From Kryptolebias marmoratus (taxonomy: Eukaryota; Chordata; Actinopteri; Cyprinodontiformes; Rivulidae): a stretch of 64,000 nucleotides of DNA. Made by a program: the position numbers and the translations under genes. The stretch is from the NCBI RefSeq assembly GCF_001649575.2, contig NC_051436.1, positions 7,912,275 to 7,976,274 of the forward strand, in the 5' to 3' direction. How positions within the stretch are numbered: position 1 is the stretch's first letter; each line of letters starts with the position of its first letter. Positions 59,656 through 64,000 of the stretch are shown one piece after another. The notes beneath the pieces are model-generated. The model had not been told where the DNA came from and searched no databases. It saw only the letters and a program-made list of their open reading frames with translations.

Positions 59656-62525
59656 GAGACTGCCTTTGACTAGAGTTCATTTTGATTTGAGGTGTGAGTG
59701 TTGGATTAAAAGAAAAAAGAAAAAAAATGTGGCTGCATTAGTATTCATCAAACTTAATGAGTTTTTCTTCAAGATACTCAAGACAAAAGCATGTTTGAGA
59801 TTTGTGTTATGATGCCCTTGAGCAAAAATGCCACAATTTCATGGTAAACAAAAAAAAAATCTGATTTTAATGAATTTTATTTTACACCCCTATTACTTTT
59901 GTTTAGATAATATCACACATTGCTATAATAATTAGAATATAATTAGCTATAACAATATATTTAGTAACTGTCCTTTATTTTAGATGCACAAATACACAAA
60001 AAGAGGGAGGAAACACAGGAAAGCAAAAGAGTTATTTTTCATTGAATCTACACAAAGGTGGATGTCTTTTAAAAAAAACGACAACAAAAAAATCAGCCTG
60101 ACAAGCTGATTTTTAAAGTTAATTATCCAAGGTTTTAGCTTGTATAGTGAGGGTGGATTACTTCACCAAAAGACACAGAAACTCTTGTAGCTTGTAAAGC
60201 TTAGTTTCAATACAACGCAACTTTAAAAAAATGAAATAAAATTTGGGGAAATTTGGCAGTTCCAACATTGTACCAAGCTGACTGACAGCTTGTGGCAACA
60301 GGTGAGGAAGGAGCATCACTCTATGCTCTTTACTACCAGAATAAAACTTGATACAGTGCTAAGCATCTTGGGGGAAAAAAATTAACCACAAGATGAAAAT
60401 ATCTTGTATTACTGACATGGTGGTATACTTTAAAATGGAAAACCTTCCCAAGCCTCACCCTGTTTGATTACAGTAATATGAAAAATATTACTTTGTATTA
60501 ATGACTTAGTCTTGAAGTAGTGGATATTCTTTGTTCATAGACTGCCTTTTTTTGCATAAAACAATGCAAGTTTGTTTATAGAAGAGCACTAAATGGTCTG
60601 TAAACACCCCAGTTCCTCCCCATGGCCTCCTTCTGTTGACATAACTTCAGCATGCTAATTATAGCTGTCAATCACTGCTGTCTACGCAATTTATTTATTT
60701 TTTTATACCCAGCAGCTTCTTAATGCCCTTTTCCACTGCGACCCACACAGCTTAAAGTCAGATTATCTACAGTTCAGATAGATGGAGTGAAAGGATAAAG
60801 TTTTTTAAAATTTAATGGGCGAACTGCTTGTATTGACATAGATGAAACCCCATAATAGCTTTAAGTTGGAAGGCCGATGATGCACTTTTCAGCCTAAATG
60901 AAAGCAACAACCTGATGAAACTTGAAAGACACTGTGTTGTTTAAAATAAAAAAAACAGGAACAATAGGACTAAGAAAACTCTCAGTTCAACCTGTTTATT
61001 TTGCACGATGTTTGTTTTTCTCGCAGTGTTCCCAAACCTTCACCCAGCAAGCACATCTGAACTTTTTTTTAAAGTCGTAGCTAAACTATTTTCTTTGTTT
61101 TAAAAATATATATTTTTTGCATTGTACTGCCAAAATTATTGCTGCTGTTCCAGTATAAAATCACAAGGTAATCAACCATTATAAGCAGCACTGATTTTAA
61201 GCATGTAAAAATGCAGCTTTTTACTTCTCTGTACTCTGCTGAAATCACTGGTTTTCCACACCTAGGGGGCAGTGTTGGCTCAGGTCAAGTCTAATCCAGT
61301 TCAACATAAGACTGTGACAGATTTCTATTTGCCTATTACCTTATTAGTTGTCCCTTTATGTTGGGTGATGGAAAATGTACACCCCCCACCCAAATGTGAA
61401 GCGTGTTCTCTGACAAGAAGGTGGGCAACATACAGGCTAAACATGCCTTCATGGTGTTAAGCCTTTATTTATTCATGTCACATTTGGCACAAACTCAGTT
61501 TTTAAACCCTTATAGATCTATGTTTTGTTCTGTTTTGAATTTTTTTAGCTGCATTAATGTTCCAAAAACTTTTTGCTTTCCCCTGGAGGAAAAAAAAAGT
61601 TGTAGATTGTGGAAAACAAACTTTCAGAAAATTTTAAAGACTATTGTTTGTGTATATTTTCATGTTATTTTGAGCAATGAATAGCTTCTGTCAACCCCAG
61701 AGAGAGCACGAGATGAAGGACCAAGAACTGTCTCTCCATCTTTAATCATAGCAACAAGCATTTTGACTGCTGGAACAGAACTGATCTGAAAACAGCAGCC
61801 TACTATCTGCACCCTGCAGCGGCTCCACTGTGGATACCATTACATGATAAACACCTTTCACTATCAGAACTCGGGTGCAGTGCAGAACTCGGTCCAAGAA
61901 AGTTTGACTCAGAAATAGCAACAGTGAAATTTGTTGGGACTCAACCTGCAAGAAACTGATGTTGATTTTGTTTTAACTAATGATCAGGACAAAATCCACA
62001 TTTAACGTTCTGAACACATTGGTTTTCAGCCATTAGTTCATACATTTGTAGTCAATTGAAATGGTTTTAGGTTTTCTGAAGTGGGGTTCTCACTGTCTTG
62101 CCTCTTGTAGATGGATCATTGGCTAGTCTAAGAGAGGCCAAAACCAAAGTGGATTGCTGATGTTTTAAAACAACTTCAGTCTCAAAAGTTTTGCAGCTGT
62201 TAATGTGAATGTTGTTGTTCTGTTTCGACAGCATTGGTCCCCTGTTGGTCTCAAACTTGCTGGGACTAGCCATTAGCTCATCAATCTCCTCAGAGTACAT
62301 GAATTGTGCAGTCTTTACGCACATGGACTCAAACTAGGCATTCAAAGATAACGTTCCTTGCTGCTGTATTTTTTATTAATGAGAAAATTGTAAGGTAGGC
62401 AGTCTTATTTGTTTCGTATTTCATGTCAATGTTTGACCACAACAAGTAGTAAAGATATTCAGTCATCTGTACATAGCTGTGTGATGGTGAGAACTTACAT
62501 TCTCTGGTGTGTTCCTTGGTCTTAA
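59656..62525. other. Gene-free stretch
   Basis: AT-rich. The segment 62100-62340 shares phrases such as CAACTTCAGTCTCAAAAG with the area upstream of family B copy 2 and may be an inverted part of a longer B unit. No gene seen. Confidence 0.45.
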
Positions 62526-62529
62526 TGAT

Positions 62530-62660
62530 GCTTTTTCATTACCAATGCTCTGTAGCAAACCTCTCAGGTCATTAAAAGGTAGCTACAGCAGGTAAGATAC
62601 TGTTTATAACCGTTCAACATAACTTCACTTCTATATATCTGAATATATATTTTTAAGGTT
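62530..62660 (+). repeat. Repeat family B, copy 4
   Basis: AGGTCATTAAAAGGTAGCTA, CAGCAGGTAAGATACTGTTT, ATAACCGTTCAACATAACTT and CACTTCTATATATCTGAA follow the family order. It is more diverged than copies 1 and 3. Confidence 0.5.
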
Positions 62661-63955
62661 AACACATTCTGTCACTTTCCTGAAAGGGTTCAACTCGTAA
62701 GTGCGATTGTTTTTTATTTTCTAACTTTGCCCACCACAGAGGCCATTTAACTTCTTTGCCTGGTCTGGATCACAGCAGGTTAAGGACCTTGTACAAATGA
62801 ACAGAGGTAAATGTCAGTAATGTGTTGCTGTCCTGCTGGGCGAACAACTTCCACCATCAGCACTTCTACTTGGCCTTGTTTGTACCTACTGTGAAATTAA
62901 CTATGCATTTGAGTCTTATCAGAAAAGAAAAGTATCCCCTCAGTTCATATCTTTGAGAAAAAGAGGGAGAAAAGTCCCTTTTAGATATAGAAAAAGAACT
63001 ACCACACAGGAAAAGACATAAGAAACAAGGTAAATAATGAATAGTAGACAATCTGTGAGGGATTTGCAGATTTGTGAGTGTCCAAGATGTTAAATTCTTC
63101 TACAGGATAAGATGGCTTTCAGATGTCCTAACCTTTACCAACATTTAGCTGTTTCTTCAGTATATTACTAAAATTTTTACTGCTTGTTGGTTGCCTGTAG
63201 AACATTTCCTCACACATTTACAAGTGCTGCATAAATTAAATTTGCACAAAATATTCAACAGTATGTTGACCACAGCAGACATGATCAAGGGCAACAACAA
63301 CCAAAGGTATTAATGCAACTCTGCTTTATAGATAACTCGTGATCCACTGGCCAATATTTTCTCAATAAAACTGGCTTCTATTTTAAAATTCACAATGGTC
63401 TTAAGGCCTTGAAAATTGTAGAACTAAAAAATTTTTTTTCAATTAAATCCCACAGATTGCTTTTGCATCATTTTTGAGTTGGTCATCTAGAGGTCGCATT
63501 CAGTGCTATTCTTCTAAGTATTTCTTCATAAACCTAATTTGTGTTTAAACAATGTTGATACTGGGAAATAAAAACTACAGCTAGCATCCTGAGCATTTTG
63601 AGTTACCGCTTTAGTCTGAGACAATTGAAGCTTTTATGCCGTGCCCAGGTTCCAAAAACCAATGAGAAAACTGACAAAAGTACAAGCCCTTATTATATTC
63701 CAGTGGAACGCTGAGCTTTTTTAAAAGTGACTCATCTAATCTGTCATCAATAAAAACTTTAATGGGTAGTTTTTAAGCATTTGTGATTGCTTGGCAGCGC
63801 TTTGGTTTGTGACAAGAGATGAAGCTCTGGTAAAGTCTGAGTTGATGACTCAGAAAATGGGCACAAGTTGCCATTCAAGGAAAAAAAAGGCAGATGTATA
63901 TGGTGTTTTAGTGATTGAGCTGGATAATCTGCAAGAGTCGAGCTCCTAATAGTTC
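62661..63955. other. Gene-free stretch
   Basis: No gene. TAACTCGTGATCCACTGGCC at about 63332 faintly resembles the start of family A. Confidence 0.45.
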
Positions 63956-63957
63956 AG

Positions 63958-64000
63958 CCATTTTGTAGTGGGTTCCTTAAGAAAGGTTATAAACAATATC
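63958..64000 (-). repeat. Possible family B copy 5, cut by the window end
   Basis: The minus strand reads GATATTGTTTATAACCTTTC, close to the AAGATACTGTTTATAACC of copy 4. Only about 40 bases are in view. Confidence 0.35.

Noticed and set aside
1..64000. CRISPR array, phage, operon or other prokaryotic system
   Set aside because: Exon-intron structure, vertebrate repeats and microsatellites show a eukaryotic genome; no regularly spaced direct repeats with unique spacers exist.

Overview
This window is vertebrate nuclear DNA, almost certainly from a teleost fish. Coding sequence is split into short exons with GT-AG borders. Intergenic DNA is AT-rich with long TA and GT microsatellites, and several fish-type interspersed repeats are present (hAT-like MITEs, a deleted LINE, a Penelope-like tail). 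I see no operon, phage, plasmid or CRISPR structure. The species is not resolved. | Bases 1 to about 18,420 hold the 3' two thirds of one plus-strand gene, which I assign to usp53 (ubiquitin specific peptidase 53). Ten exons can be joined in frame (1-50, 1069-1218, 3150-3318, 5094-5237, 6224-6370, 7530-8286, 9084-9151, 15657-15723, 15816-16531, 17207-17283). Together they give 780 residues and a stop. The 5' exons, including the catalytic Cys box, lie upstream of the window. The first three exons finish the C19-type USP fold and the rest encode the long, polar, probably disordered tail. Remaining length plus the missing N-terminus comes to roughly 1,050 residues, which fits USP53 and not the much longer USP54. 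A 3' UTR of about 1.1 kb ends at an AATAAA at 18,398. | From 18.4 to 64 kb I find no recognisable protein-coding gene. The one exception worth testing is a CpG-rich ATG-containing segment at 21,076-21,175 that ends in a strong splice donor and could be the first exon of a gene running rightward. The rest looks like a gene desert. It holds two interspersed repeat families that I cannot name (called A and B here, at least seven and five sites), transposon remnants, microsatellites, hairpins, a G-quadruplex motif, one assembly gap, and islands of complex, TAAT-rich or higher-GC sequence that resemble conserved noncoding elements. Such a landscape is typical of regulatory DNA around a developmental gene outside the window, but that is inference. 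| No new multi-gene system was found. The most interesting leads are the orphan exon at 21.1 kb, repeat families A and B with their internal palindromes, and the candidate enhancer islands.
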